Shown here piece by piece: positions 19,236 through 29,171 of a stretch of 63,001 nucleotides of DNA. Source of the DNA: Candidatus Nitrotoga sp. CP45. GTDB lineage: Bacteria; Pseudomonadota; Gammaproteobacteria; Burkholderiales; Gallionellaceae. The notes below the pieces were generated by a model, which was not told where the DNA came from, did no database searches, and worked only from the letters and a program-made list of their open reading frames with translations. The stretch is taken from assembly GCA_003402375.1 (NCBI GenBank), contig QFXJ01000009.1:1-63001 (forward strand). The letters are read 5' to 3'. Made by a program: the position numbers and the translations under genes. Every line of letters starts with the position of its first letter. Positions within the stretch are counted from its first letter, which is position 1.

Positions 19236-20165
19236 CTAGGGTAATACTTCTTCAGCCACTTTTTCCGTCTTGATGAAATCCTCGCGCGAAACACCCATCA
19301 ACATAAGCAATGGGCTGGCCACCAGCACAGAGGAATAAATACTAAACAGAATGCCAATAGTCAACGCTAGCGCAAAATAATGCAATGTCTCTCCGCCCAA
19401 GAATAGCATCGCCGTCACCATCATCTGGGTGCAAAGATGGGTAATGATGGTACGCGACATGGTGCGTGTAATCGCGTTATCGATTATTTCGGCAACCTCC
19501 GTCTTGCGCATCTTACGGAAATTTTCCCGGATACGATCGAACACTACCACTGATTCATTTACCGAGTAACCCAACACGGCTAGCAGCGCCGCCAACACGG
19601 TGAGTGAGAAATCCCACTGAAAGAACGCAAAAAAACCAATAATGATAATTACGTCATGCAAATTGGCAATTATCGCTGCAAGGCCAAACTTCCACTCGAA
19701 TCGCACCCAGAGATAACACGCGATGCCAATGGACACCAGCAACAACGCAAGCGCACCATTCTCCACCAAATCTTGCCCCACTTGCGGGCCAACAAATTCG
19801 ACACGACGCATTTCCACACTGGCATCTTGCTGACGCAACTTATCGAGAATCTGCTCGCTCAGTTTCGCGCCCACTATATTCTGCTTGAGCGATACCTGCA
19901 ACAACACATCATGGCTAGAGCCAAAGTTTTGTACTAATACATCATGCAACCCCATATCAGCCAACTGTCCACGCACCTTATTCAGGTCAGCAGTCTGAGC
20001 GTAGTGCACTTCCATCACCGTTCCACCAGTGAAATCCACACCAAAATTCAATCCTTTGGTTGCGATAAAAAATACCGCCAGAATAAATGTCACCAAAGAA
20101 ATTGTGGTGGTATACCGCCCATAGCTCATGAACGGAATATTGCGATTGATCTTGAAAAATTCCAT
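19236..20165 (-). CDS. secF: Protein translocase subunit SecF
   Basis: 309 residues with six predicted transmembrane helices and one periplasmic loop; the family motifs FGVDFTGGTVMEV near the N-terminus, GYSVNESVVVFDRIREN and TRTMSRTIITHLCT are present. SecF with SecD and YajC forms the proton-driven complex that helps pull exported proteins through SecYEG. It lies 17 nt downstream of secD on the minus strand. Confidence 0.96.
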   Translation of the reverse strand: MEFFKINRNIPFMSYGRYTTTISLVTFILAVFFIATKGLNFGVDFTGGTVMEVHYAQTADLNKVRGQLADMGLHDVLVQNFGSSHDVLLQVSLKQNIVGAKLSEQILDKLRQQDASVEMRRVEFVGPQVGQDLVENGALALLLVSIGIACYLWVRFEWKFGLAAIIANLHDVIIIIGFFAFFQWDFSLTVLAALLAVLGYSVNESVVVFDRIRENFRKMRKTEVAEIIDNAITRTMSRTIITHLCTQMMVTAMLFLGGETLHYFALALTIGILFSIYSSVLVASPLLMLMGVSREDFIKTEKVAEEVLP

Positions 20166-20182
20166 TTATTACCTCTTTATAC

Positions 20183-21994
20183 TTAACCGATGGCGATATT
20201 AGTCAACCGCAGCTTACGCCCGTAAATCAGGTTAACCAGTGCACGTGAAACCAACACCGCACTGAACATCGAAGTAAGAATGCCCAAACACAATACAACA
20301 GCGAAACCTCGTACCGCACCGGAACCAAACATGAACAGCGCTATACCCGCGATCAAAGTGGTAATGTTGGAATCAAGTATGGTACGGAATGCATGCTCAT
20401 ATCCGGCATGGATGGATGCTTGTGGTGTATTACCATTACGCAACTCCTCTCTAATTCTCTCATTAATCAACACGTTAGCATCGATCGCCATACCCAACGT
20501 TAGCGCAATACCTGCCATACCAGGCAAAGTCAGCGTAGCTTGCAGCATGGACAATAATGCCACCAGTAACAACAAATTAGCGCCCAGCGCCAGAACAGAA
20601 ACCACACCAAACATCAGGTAATAGGTAATCATAAAAATCGCAATAGCTACAAAACCAATTTGAGTAGAGCGAAAGCCACGCACAATATTGTCCGCGCCGA
20701 GGCTCGGACCGACAGTGCGCTCCTCAATAATTTCCATCGGCGCTGCCAGCGCACCAGCGCGCAGCAACAAGGATATATCGTTCGCCTCTTTGGTATTCAT
20801 CTGACCGCTAATTTGCACGCGCCCACCGCCGATTTCCTCACGGATCACTGGAGCAGTAACAACTTCACCCTTACCTTTTTCAAATAACACTATAGCCATA
20901 CGCTTGCCGACATTCTCACGCGTCGCTTCTTTAAATTTACGCGTACCCGCGCCATCCAGATTGATATGTACTGCTGGCTCATTGCTGCGGCTGTCAAAGC
21001 CAGGTTGCGCATCATTGATGCGTTCGCCGGTAAGCAGCACTGTTTTCTTCACCAGCAGCATAGAACCGTCGCGATCCTTGAACGTCTCGGTACCAAACGG
21101 TACGGCGAAACCCTCGCTAAATTTATGCTCATCATCTACCAGACGCACTTCCAGTGTCGCGGTACGGCCAAGAATGTCTTTCGCGTGCGCTGTATCCAGC
21201 ACACCGGGAAGCTGCACTACAATACGATCTATACCTTGCTGCTGAATTATCGGCTCGGCCACACCTAATTCATTGACACGGTTGCGTAAAGTAATTAAAT
21301 TCTGCTGCACAGCGGATTCTTGGATGCGTTTTTCTTCCTCCGGCTTTAAGGTAGCAAGTAGGAGAATCTCGTTGCCTTCATTCTTGTCATTAAAGGCCAA
21401 ACCACCGAAGCGTTGTTTGAGTTCTACCGCACCTTTGTTGCGCGTATCCGCATCGCGGAACTTAACCGTCACCACTCTGCCATCACGGCTGACACCAGAA
21501 TAAGCAATATTCTGATCACGGAGGATGCTCCGCATATCGCCAGAAGCGGCTTCCATCGCCTTATCCAGCGCGCCCTTCATGTCGATCTGCAACAAGAAAT
21601 GCACCCCGCCACGCAAGTCCAATCCAAGATACATGGGCCGTGCATTCATAGCGGTTAACCACTGCGGCGAGCGTGACAGTAGATTGAGGGCAACCATGTA
21701 ATCATCACCCAACTGTGCCTGAAGAACATCCTTAGCCTTAAGTTGACTATCTGTATTATTAAAGCGCGCTTTAACACTTGTCATATCTAATGCGACCCCT
21801 TCCGCATTCAGATTGGCCGCTTTAAGCGCATCACCCACCCGCTGTAGTAATGCACTATCCGCCTTAAGATTGGCACGCAAAGGCAACACCTGCACGGCAG
21901 GAGATTCACCATAAAAATTAGGTAAGGTGTAAATCAGACCCAAAATAAATACAACGAGAACAAGCAAATATTTCCACAGCGGATAACGGTTCAT
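20183..21994 (-). CDS. secD: Protein translocase subunit SecD
   Basis: 603 residues: an N-terminal helix, the large periplasmic P1 domain (LGLDLRGGVHFLLQIDM marks its start), and five C-terminal helices with GMAIDANVLINERIREELRNG, which holds the conserved Asp of the proton path. It partners SecF, encoded 17 nt downstream. YajC is encoded 9 nt upstream. Confidence 0.96.
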   Translation of the reverse strand: MNRYPLWKYLLVLVVFILGLIYTLPNFYGESPAVQVLPLRANLKADSALLQRVGDALKAANLNAEGVALDMTSVKARFNNTDSQLKAKDVLQAQLGDDYMVALNLLSRSPQWLTAMNARPMYLGLDLRGGVHFLLQIDMKGALDKAMEAASGDMRSILRDQNIAYSGVSRDGRVVTVKFRDADTRNKGAVELKQRFGGLAFNDKNEGNEILLLATLKPEEEKRIQESAVQQNLITLRNRVNELGVAEPIIQQQGIDRIVVQLPGVLDTAHAKDILGRTATLEVRLVDDEHKFSEGFAVPFGTETFKDRDGSMLLVKKTVLLTGERINDAQPGFDSRSNEPAVHINLDGAGTRKFKEATRENVGKRMAIVLFEKGKGEVVTAPVIREEIGGGRVQISGQMNTKEANDISLLLRAGALAAPMEIIEERTVGPSLGADNIVRGFRSTQIGFVAIAIFMITYYLMFGVVSVLALGANLLLLVALLSMLQATLTLPGMAGIALTLGMAIDANVLINERIREELRNGNTPQASIHAGYEHAFRTILDSNITTLIAGIALFMFGSGAVRGFAVVLCLGILTSMFSAVLVSRALVNLIYGRKLRLTNIAIG

Positions 21995-22003
21995 TACAGT
22001 ACC

Positions 22004-22327
22004 TTAAATCGACTTAATTGTTCCCTTGGGTAGCACCATTTGAACCGCACTTTTCTGAATCAGTACCGTCACGTTTTCGGCGATTTCCAAGCTGATATAG
22101 TTTTCGCCCACCTTGGACACACGGCCCAACTCTCCGCCTATAGTAACGATTTCATCATTTTTTTGAAGGGCAGCCAGCATGGCCTTTTGCTCTTTAACGC
22201 GCTTTTGTTGCGGACGCAGCAAAAGAAAATAAAACACTGCGCACACTGCGACCACAGGCAGAAAGTCCATAAATCCGGAACTGGACGCAACTGCTGCGGT
22301 TTGTGCATAAGCGTTGCTAATCAACAT
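22004..22327 (-). CDS. yajC: Sec translocon accessory subunit YajC
   Basis: 107 residues from the ATG at 22327, chosen over a GTG at 22339 because GGGAGAGG sits just upstream. It has a single transmembrane helix (FLPVVAVCAVFYFLLLRPQQK) and a cytoplasmic domain with the YajC motif KNDEIVTIGGELGRV. It associates with SecDF in the inner membrane. It sits between tgt and secD in the expected order. Confidence 0.95.
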   Translation of the reverse strand: MLISNAYAQTAAVASSSGFMDFLPVVAVCAVFYFLLLRPQQKRVKEQKAMLAALQKNDEIVTIGGELGRVSKVGENYISLEIAENVTVLIQKSAVQMVLPKGTIKSI

Positions 22328-22361
22328 GACCTCTCCCACTTAAATTTTGCAGCGGCGAATT

Positions 22362-23501
<1,140 letters not shown>

Positions 23502-23707
23502 TTAAATAACGACTTAGAAACTTCAAATAACTAAATATAACCCATTGTGATAGTCGAGTAATTTCGGACACATCGATAGGTTTTTTTGCTACGCTGTTCC
23601 ATTCGATGAAAACAACGAACGATAGCTTATCCAATATTGAAGTATGTAGCCGATTATAGAATCCCACAATGTACGCGATGCATTTATTAACGCATGTTAC
23701 AAATGAA

Positions 23708-24964
23708 ATGAATAAACCGATTACCTGCGATATTTTTTGCGCCGTGATAGACAATTTCGGTGACATTGGCGTGTGCTGGCGACTGGCTAAACAATTGGTG
23801 CATGAGCATGATATGACAGTGCGACTATGGGTGGACGATCTGTTTAGCTTTCACAGGCTACACTCGGCAATCTGCCCAGATATGCTAATACAACATTGTT
23901 CTGGCGTAGAAGTCAGGCAATGGGAGTCAATTTTTTTAGAGCTTTCATTTCCAAAGGTAGAGCCGGCGCAAATAGTGATTGAGGCATTCGCATGTGAACT
24001 CCCCGAGCGCTACGTGGCAGCGATGGTGGCGCAAGAGTGCAAATCGATTTGGCTTAACCTGGAATACCTCAGTGCGGAAGAATGGGTGGCTGGCTGTCAT
24101 TGCCTACCCTCACCACATCCTTCTTTACCCCTCACTAAATACTTCTTTTTCCCGGGGTTCACCCCGCAAACTGGTGGATTGCTACTGGAGCGAGATCTCA
24201 TCGCACGACGCGATGCATTTCAGAGCGAACTGCACACCCAAGCCGCATTTTGGCGAGCACTTGGCGTACCATTACCCAAACCTAATGAAGTGCGTGTGTC
24301 GTTATTCTGTTATGAAAACATCGCGTTGCCGGAATTATTCTCTATTTGGGCAAAGTCCAATATGCCAATACTGGGTTTAGTGCCAGAAGGCTGTGTGTTA
24401 CCTCAAGTGGCAGCTTTTTTTGGGCGAGAACTCGTTGTAGCGGGTGACATATTACAGTACGGTAATTTGGAAGTGCGCATATTGCCGTTTATCGAACAGG
24501 AGCGGTACGACGAATTATTGTGGGCCTGTGATATTAACTTTGTGCGAGGGGAAGATTCCTGCGCGCGCGCGCAATGGGCGGGCAAGCCGTTTGTTTGGAA
24601 CATCTATCCGCAACAGGATAATGTACATATAAAGAAACTGGGCGCTTTCATGGAGCTGTATTGTGCCAGACTGCAGCCAGACGTAGCGCAAGCGTTATAT
24701 AGTTTGTGGGAAGGATGGAATATTGGACACAACATAGGCCAAACGGCCTCAACAAACTCAAAGCATGCTTGGCACGAATACTGGAAGCACATAGCGCTAT
24801 TGCAGACGCATGCGCGCGGATGGTCGCAACATTTATCCGGCAATAACCTTGTTTTGAATTTGCTGAATTTAGTTCAAAAAATTGATAGAATGCGCAATTT
24901 AGAATGTAAATTAGATTTTAGGGTAAGCAGACATGAAAATAGCACAAGAACTACGGGCGGGTAA
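23708..24964 (+). CDS. earP: EF-P arginine rhamnosyltransferase EarP
   Basis: 418 residues from the ATG at 23708 (a frame extends to 23669). The family start [24 protein letters not shown] is intact, as are [24 protein letters not shown] and [17 protein letters not shown], which bind dTDP-rhamnose and the EF-P substrate. EarP adds L-rhamnose to Arg32 of EF-P, enabling relief of polyproline stalling. Family members are about 375-385 residues; here the frame runs about 25 residues past the usual end and overlaps the efp start by 32 nt. That tail is encoded by the efp 5' region and looks unrelated to the enzyme fold. rmlABCD for the donor is not in the window. Confidence 0.93.
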   Translation: MNKPITCDIFCAVIDNFGDIGVCWRLAKQLVHEHDMTVRLWVDDLFSFHRLHSAICPDMLIQHCSGVEVRQWESIFLELSFPKVEPAQIVIEAFACELPERYVAAMVAQECKSIWLNLEYLSAEEWVAGCHCLPSPHPSLPLTKYFFFPGFTPQTGGLLLERDLIARRDAFQSELHTQAAFWRALGVPLPKPNEVRVSLFCYENIALPELFSIWAKSNMPILGLVPEGCVLPQVAAFFGRELVVAGDILQYGNLEVRILPFIEQERYDELLWACDINFVRGEDSCARAQWAGKPFVWNIYPQQDNVHIKKLGAFMELYCARLQPDVAQALYSLWEGWNIGHNIGQTASTNSKHAWHEYWKHIALLQTHARGWSQHLSGNNLVLNLLNLVQKIDRMRNLECKLDFRVSRHENSTRTTGG

Positions 24965-25493
24965 TGTTGTTATGGTCGGCAGCGACCCCATGGTGGTGTT
25001 AAAAGCCGAGTACACTCGCTCTGGCCGTAATGGCTCGGTAGTTAAAATGAAATTCAAGAACCTGTTGACGGATTCGCCGAGCGAGGCAATATATAGGGCA
25101 GACGACAAATTTGAGATAGTTCTACTTGATCGAAAAGATGCTACGTACTCTTACTTTGCCGATCCCATGTATGTGTTTATGGATGCTGATTACAATCAGT
25201 ATGAGGTGGAAAAAGAAAATTTGGGTGAATCGCTTAACTACCTCGAAGATGGTATGGCCTGCGAGATGGTTTTTTACAACGATAAAGCCATTTCCGTTGA
25301 TCTGCCCAATACTGTCGTACGCGAAATTATCTACACCGAACCGGCAGCGCGTGGTGATACCTCCGGTAAAGTGATGAAACCTGCCAAAATCGGTTCTGGT
25401 ATAGAGTTACAGGTGGCTGCATTTTGTGAAATTGGTGATCAAATTGAAATTGATACACGTACTGGCGAATTTAAGCGCCGTGTTAATGCTTGA
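24933..25493 (+). CDS. efp: Elongation factor P (Arg32, rhamnosylated type)
   Basis: 186 residues, three beta-barrel domains. The loop tip is SGRNGS with Arg at position 32, the residue rhamnosylated by EarP, rather than the Lys used by the EpmA system. EF-P binds the ribosome E/P site and promotes peptide bond formation at polyproline stretches. Its ATG lies inside the 3' end of earP in another frame, so the enzyme and its substrate share one transcript. Confidence 0.97.
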   Translation: MKIAQELRAGNVVMVGSDPMVVLKAEYTRSGRNGSVVKMKFKNLLTDSPSEAIYRADDKFEIVLLDRKDATYSYFADPMYVFMDADYNQYEVEKENLGESLNYLEDGMACEMVFYNDKAISVDLPNTVVREIIYTEPAARGDTSGKVMKPAKIGSGIELQVAAFCEIGDQIEIDTRTGEFKRRVNA

Positions 25494-25503
25494 TGACCCT
25501 AAG

Positions 25504-25583
25504 AGAAAGCGATATTTGCACTAAATTAAGCTACAACGTACCGTGAACTAAATCGCTTTCGCGGTGGTACTCCGACCCCACCG
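25504..25583. terminator. Inverted repeats downstream of efp
   Basis: Two nested-order stems follow efp: GAAAGCGAT (25504-25512) with ATCGCTTTC (25551-25559), and immediately after it GCGGTGG (25560-25566) with CCACCGC (25577-25583), followed by a C/T-rich stretch. The second resembles a terminator without a proper T-run. The role is uncertain. Confidence 0.4.
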
Positions 25584-25658
25584 CTTCCTCTCCACACTCC
25601 CACTTTGCATAGTAGTTGCAACTAACGTCAAAATCGCCGCACCTGCAACAGGTTGCTC

Positions 25659-26159
25659 TCAATTTTGGTTGTTATAAGGGTCGGTCGCAACCTCACTCAC
25701 CAGTTGGCCAATCATTGCTCCAACACGTAAATCATCCATGCGACCAAAGTGATTAAGTCTGATGTATCCTTGCCGATCTAAAATAATCAACGTCGGTGTG
25801 CCCCTCATACCAAATACTTCCATCGTATGCGGAATATTACCTGTTGTTGATAGTCGATCCACAGCAACTGGAAAACGGATACGGTATTCATAAAGAAATG
25901 CCTCTAAAGCTACAGGGGTCATTGCATTGTGATGCTCGAAAACACTGTGAATACCAATCACGGCAACATCTGCTGCCGGAAAAGTGTCATGGATAGCCAT
26001 AGCCTGCGGCAGGCCATGTGACACACAACCAGGACATAGCATCTGGAATGCATGCAGTACGACCACGCGTCCGCGTAATTCCGCAAGCGTAATAGAACGT
26101 AGTGTATTGAGCCATTGAGATACTTGTAATTCTGGAGCTACTGAATTGATGCTAGACAT
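25659..26159 (-). CDS. TlpA-like redoxin / thioredoxin-fold protein with CPGC motif
   Basis: 166 residues, no signal peptide. The thioredoxin fold is visible: VVVLHAFQMLCPGCVSHGLPQ carries a C42-P-G-C45 active site, then VAVIGIHSVFEH, and the cis-Pro loop GMRGTPTLIILDRQGYIRLNHFG. This matches the AhpC/TSA-redoxin family, where such CxxC proteins reduce or oxidise partner thiols or act as peroxidases. It is the last of three minus-strand genes (protoglobin, AhpD-like, this), 67 nt after the AhpD-like gene. A role as reductant for that enzyme is inferred from the context only. Confidence 0.8.
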   Translation of the reverse strand: MSSINSVAPELQVSQWLNTLRSITLAELRGRVVVLHAFQMLCPGCVSHGLPQAMAIHDTFPAADVAVIGIHSVFEHHNAMTPVALEAFLYEYRIRFPVAVDRLSTTGNIPHTMEVFGMRGTPTLIILDRQGYIRLNHFGRMDDLRVGAMIGQLVSEVATDPYNNQN

Positions 26160-26226
26160 ACAATTATTCCTGATTCAGGTTAAATATTGCTGGGAGAATC
26201 TGAGCTACTCCCAGCATAACTGGTAT

Positions 26227-26772
26227 CTAAGCTGCTACGCGTAGATTTATCTTAGGGAAATCGATCGGCACATTAAAAGCCAAATTGACATAATTGGTAA
26301 AAATGTTCAATGCGACGTGAGCCATAATTTCGACGATCTGTTCGTCGTTAAACCCCACCGTTCTCAATTCGACGACATCGGCATCGGCGATTTGCGCATG
26401 GTTGGTAACAAGCTTCAAAGCAAAACGCAAAGCAGCGGCGGTTTGTGCGTCATCTGATTGTCCAGCTTGAGCAGCTGCCATCTCAAGTGCAGAAACCCCG
26501 GCATTTTGACCCAAGAGAGTATGAGCTGCCAAGCAATATTCACAGCGATTTCTGTCAGCAATTGCAACTGCAATTTTTTCCCCGAGCTTAGCTCCCAGAA
26601 TGCCAGAACCAAGTGCGCCAAATGAACCCCACATACTCTTGAGCGCTGCGGGTGAATTGGCCACTGCGCGGAACATGTTTGGCACAACGCCAAAAGCTCC
26701 GTGGATCTGATTCAAAATAGCTTTACGATCTTCTGTAGCTTCGTTGGCGTTTATAAGTTGAACACGGGACAT
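26227..26772 (-). CDS. AhpD-like carboxymuconolactone decarboxylase-family enzyme
   Basis: 181 residues, all-alpha CMD/AhpD fold. The catalytic signature is C77-x2-C80-x3-H84 (RCEYCLAAHT), the redox-active CxxC with His of AhpD-like alkylhydroperoxidases, not the decarboxylase proper. FGVVPNMFRAVANSPAALKSMW and EIMAHVALNIFTNYVNLAFNVPID match the peroxidase-related subgroup. It probably uses the vicinal cysteines in peroxide reduction or thiol relay in the cytoplasm. It lies 96 nt after the protoglobin gene and before a CPGC redoxin, which would be a natural electron partner; that link is inference. Confidence 0.85.
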   Translation of the reverse strand: MSRVQLINANEATEDRKAILNQIHGAFGVVPNMFRAVANSPAALKSMWGSFGALGSGILGAKLGEKIAVAIADRNRCEYCLAAHTLLGQNAGVSALEMAAAQAGQSDDAQTAAALRFALKLVTNHAQIADADVVELRTVGFNDEQIVEIMAHVALNIFTNYVNLAFNVPIDFPKINLRVAA

Positions 26773-26868
26773 GATAAGTTTTCCTTAATTTATTAATTGA
26801 TTGAGATAAATTTGTAGTGAGGCTCAAAAATATGGAGCACACGCCGTATTAGCTATGCAATCCAACAA

Positions 26869-27549
26869 CTAGAACTGACCATCGCGAACGTACGGATAGC
26901 TCCACAGAATGGTTTGCAATAAAACAGACTTCACCCAAGCAGCATGCATCTTCTCGACATCGGCTGTACTCACGCCTTTCTTTGCAAGAAAGGGCTTAAG
27001 CGTTGTCGTCACAGGGATCGTGAGCGCGGGCAGATAGCGGAAATTCACCTGAGGCACGCTTTTAACGTGATCCGTTTTATTTTTTTTGATCTTGGTGTGA
27101 CGAAGACCGATCTCATACTGATAGTCGAGCCATGCTTGATCATAGTTCGCATCAGCCGTATCTAATATCCACTGGCCGAATCTTTTACGAACTGCACCCA
27201 GGTAGTCGCCATCTGGCTGGCCTGTCTTAGTATTTTTAAAATACTCGACAAGCTCCGGCGTAGATGCAACAAAACCATACCAAACATCTAAAATTGCATC
27301 TGTTTGACCCGCCAAAATCTCCTTGCTTTTACGCAGATAGAGCACATCCTCATCAGTGAAGAGAAGTGTCTTCTTTAATGACTCTAAATCCTTAAGAGTA
27401 TAGGGTGCAGTCGCAACTGATTTTTGGCCGAAAGTGTAGCCGGGAATTTGAGTCTGCGTAGTGAGATCTGATCCGCTGTGTGCAGATGCGTTCGGAGCTA
27501 CGGCACTAAAGCAAATTGATAAAGCGAGGGAGAGTAAGCGATTTTTCAT
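26869..27549 (-). CDS. Protoglobin-family haem protein with signal peptide (exported)
   Basis: 226 residues. Residues 1-23 form a Sec signal peptide (KNR, hydrophobic core, ASA cleavage site before His24). The rest follows the protoglobin pattern: IPGYTFG, W90-Y91 (DVWYGF) where protoglobin distal Trp/Tyr sit, RFGQWILDT, the proximal-haem segment YEIGLRHTKIKKNKTD with likely haem ligand H151, then PFLAKKG and the C-terminal ILWSYPYVRDGQF. Protoglobins bind O2, CO and NO, and most described ones are cytoplasmic or sensor domains. A stand-alone exported form suggests periplasmic gas binding or nitric oxide/nitrite chemistry. Function is inferred. A candidate promoter lies just upstream. Confidence 0.85.
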   Translation of the reverse strand: MKNRLLSLALSICFSAVAPNASAHSGSDLTTQTQIPGYTFGQKSVATAPYTLKDLESLKKTLLFTDEDVLYLRKSKEILAGQTDAILDVWYGFVASTPELVEYFKNTKTGQPDGDYLGAVRKRFGQWILDTADANYDQAWLDYQYEIGLRHTKIKKNKTDHVKSVPQVNFRYLPALTIPVTTTLKPFLAKKGVSTADVEKMHAAWVKSVLLQTILWSYPYVRDGQF

Positions 27550-27637
27550 TAATAAATCCTTTAGTTAGTGTTAACAGCAAAGTTCGGAAAGTTTGGTTAA
27601 ATAATTATTTTATTTATTTCAAGGCGGATTATTCATA

Positions 27638-27654
27638 TAGGAATCCTAATTATA
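27638..27654 (-). promoter_or_regulatory. Candidate promoter -10 with overlapping palindromic operator for the protoglobin genes
   Basis: On the minus strand a consensus -10 box TATAAT (27649-27654) is followed at once by the 11-base palindrome TAGGATTCCTA (27638-27648), at the place where transcription would begin. No good -35 hexamer is at the standard distance. It lies between the MarR gene and the protoglobin gene, so the palindrome is a candidate MarR operator. Confidence 0.4.
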
Positions 27655-27680
27655 ATAGTTAAAAAAAAGCAATACTGCAT

Positions 27681-28340
27681 TTAGACTCTCTCAAGCTCTC
27701 GCCAGTTTTGAACTGCGACGGTTGCCTGGGCCTGGTCATGTTCGGGGCAATCAAGGCGCAATTGGCTGACAGAAAGTGGCGCATTGACCAATGTACAGTA
27801 GTGTGGCGCCTCAGAACCAGGATGCCTGTTCACAGCAAAGTACTTGCATGTAACGCAGGCGCGGATTTCAGGGAACCGATCCGACTGCTGCAACTTGCCA
27901 ATCAATGCCAGAAGGGATTCGAACAAAGCATCTTGAGTGGATTGGGGAAGATCGGAAACGGCTTCGTGCGCAAAACCGACCGAGTTGGAAATCCTAGCAG
28001 CCAAGTCTTGCCCTGAACTCGTCAGCCTCAATGCCACAGCGCGCCCGTCAACAGAGTCACGTCCCTTCTCGATTAAGCCTTTAGTTGTGAGCGAAGTGAT
28101 TGAATCACTCGCGCTGGCGGCCGTTACGCCCAGATGCTGGGCTATCCATGACAAACGTACACCTCTGCCACGTGACCGCAGCGCTTCAAGGATATCCACT
28201 TGTGTCGGGTTGAGCCCTTCGGTCGTCGCAAACTGCCACGCTCCGCTACGCAACACTGAAGCAATTCGAGTAATGGCACTGACAATGCGTTCGCTTTTCG
28301 CAGGTGTGTCATGCCAAGTAAGGGGGGGGTTCGTTTTCAT
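27681..28340 (-). CDS. MarR-family transcriptional regulator with C-terminal four-cysteine motif
   Basis: About 219 residues from the ATG at 28340; a frame extends to 28388. The N-terminal two thirds is a MarR winged helix: LNPTQVDILEALRS, the recognition region HLGVTAASASDSITSLTTKGLI, and the wing KGRDSVDGRAVALRLT. The C-terminal third, unusual for MarR, carries C162-x2-C165-x16-C182-x15-C198 (numbered from 28340), with the shape of a metal or Fe-S site. Such a site could sense redox state, NO or metal. It is transcribed toward the protoglobin genes with a 131-nt gap, so autoregulation and control of that cluster are plausible inferences. Confidence 0.82.
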   Translation of the reverse strand: MKTNPPLTWHDTPAKSERIVSAITRIASVLRSGAWQFATTEGLNPTQVDILEALRSRGRGVRLSWIAQHLGVTAASASDSITSLTTKGLIEKGRDSVDGRAVALRLTSSGQDLAARISNSVGFAHEAVSDLPQSTQDALFESLLALIGKLQQSDRFPEIRACVTCKYFAVNRHPGSEAPHYCTLVNAPLSVSQLRLDCPEHDQAQATVAVQNWRELERV

Positions 28341-28410
28341 GATCGCAGTATCTGCGAAATTTAAACAATTGTCTAGTAGTCCTAACAAATAGGTTGCGGC
28401 ATGCCTGGAT

Positions 28411-28752
28411 TTATACTTTTCTCAAATAGCATGCCTTGAGCATAAAGTTGCCGGAGTCCATTTTGCAGTCCACCTCATGATCTCCCGCAACCAAGCGGAT
28501 GCTCTTAACCTTGGTACCCATCTTAAGTGTGATAGATGACCCCTTGACTTTCAGATCTTTGATCAGTGCAACCGCGTCGCCATTTTTCAACACGTTGCCA
28601 TTGGCATCCTTCACCCCCGGTTCTACGCTGTCATCTGCGCGTGCGGCCTTCACTACCGGCCACTCATGACCGCAGTCGGCACAAATATAGTTGTCGCCAT
28701 CCTGGTATGTGTTCTCCATAACACACTGGGGGCAGGCTGGGATAGTAGACAT
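28411..28752 (-). CDS. yjdM: YjdM/PhnA-type zinc-ribbon protein
   Basis: 113 residues. The N-terminal zinc ribbon has C8/C11 (PACPQC) and a second CADCGHEWP pair; the C-terminal SH3-like domain has VKDANGNVLKNGDAVALIKDLKVKG and ends MLKACYLRKV. This is the family once called PhnA in E. coli, but not phosphonoacetate hydrolase; its function is unresolved. It sits between the MarR gene and arsC on the same strand, 38 nt downstream of arsC. Confidence 0.88.
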   Translation of the reverse strand: MSTIPACPQCVMENTYQDGDNYICADCGHEWPVVKAARADDSVEPGVKDANGNVLKNGDAVALIKDLKVKGSSITLKMGTKVKSIRLVAGDHEVDCKMDSGNFMLKACYLRKV

Positions 28753-28790
28753 AATTTCCTTTAAACTTTAAGTGATTCAGATACACCCTA

Positions 28791-29150
28791 CTAAGGTTGC
28801 GGCAGGATATCCAGTACAGATTCAGACGGTCGACACAAGCGTGTCCCCAAAGGCGTTACGACAATCGGACGATTGATCAAAATTGGGTTCGCGATCATAA
28901 AATCGATCAGTTCGTCATCACTCCATTTTGGATTACCCAGATCAAGTTCTTCAAACAACGAGTCTTTATTGCGTAGCACATCGCGCACCGGATTACCCAT
29001 AGCCACAATCAAAGCCACCAGTTCAGCGCGGCTAGGCGGCATTTTCAGGTATTCGATAACACGTGGTTCAATGCCACTATTGCGGATCACCGCCAGAGTA
29101 TTACGTGAAGTGCCACAATTGGGGTTGTGATAGATAATTATGTCTGTCAT
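28791..29150 (-). CDS. arsC: Arsenate reductase (glutaredoxin type)
   Basis: 119 residues, near the usual length. It carries the catalytic Cys in YHNPNCGTSRNTLAVI (C12) and the arsenate-binding arginines in VRDVLRNK and NRPIVVTPLGTRLCRPSE. It reduces arsenate to arsenite using glutathione and glutaredoxin in the cytoplasm. Arsenite must then be pumped out, but only the 3' stump of an ACR3 pump is present 21 nt upstream, so the local operon is broken; a pump elsewhere would be required for resistance. No arsR is nearby. Confidence 0.93.
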   Translation of the reverse strand: MTDIIIYHNPNCGTSRNTLAVIRNSGIEPRVIEYLKMPPSRAELVALIVAMGNPVRDVLRNKDSLFEELDLGNPKWSDDELIDFMIANPILINRPIVVTPLGTRLCRPSESVLDILPQP

Positions 29151-29171
29151 GGGGCTATGTTACTTAAAAGT

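Noticed and set aside
27937-28392. 151-codon plus-strand ORF
   Set aside because: Antisense shadow of the MarR gene, whose winged-helix sequence is convincing.
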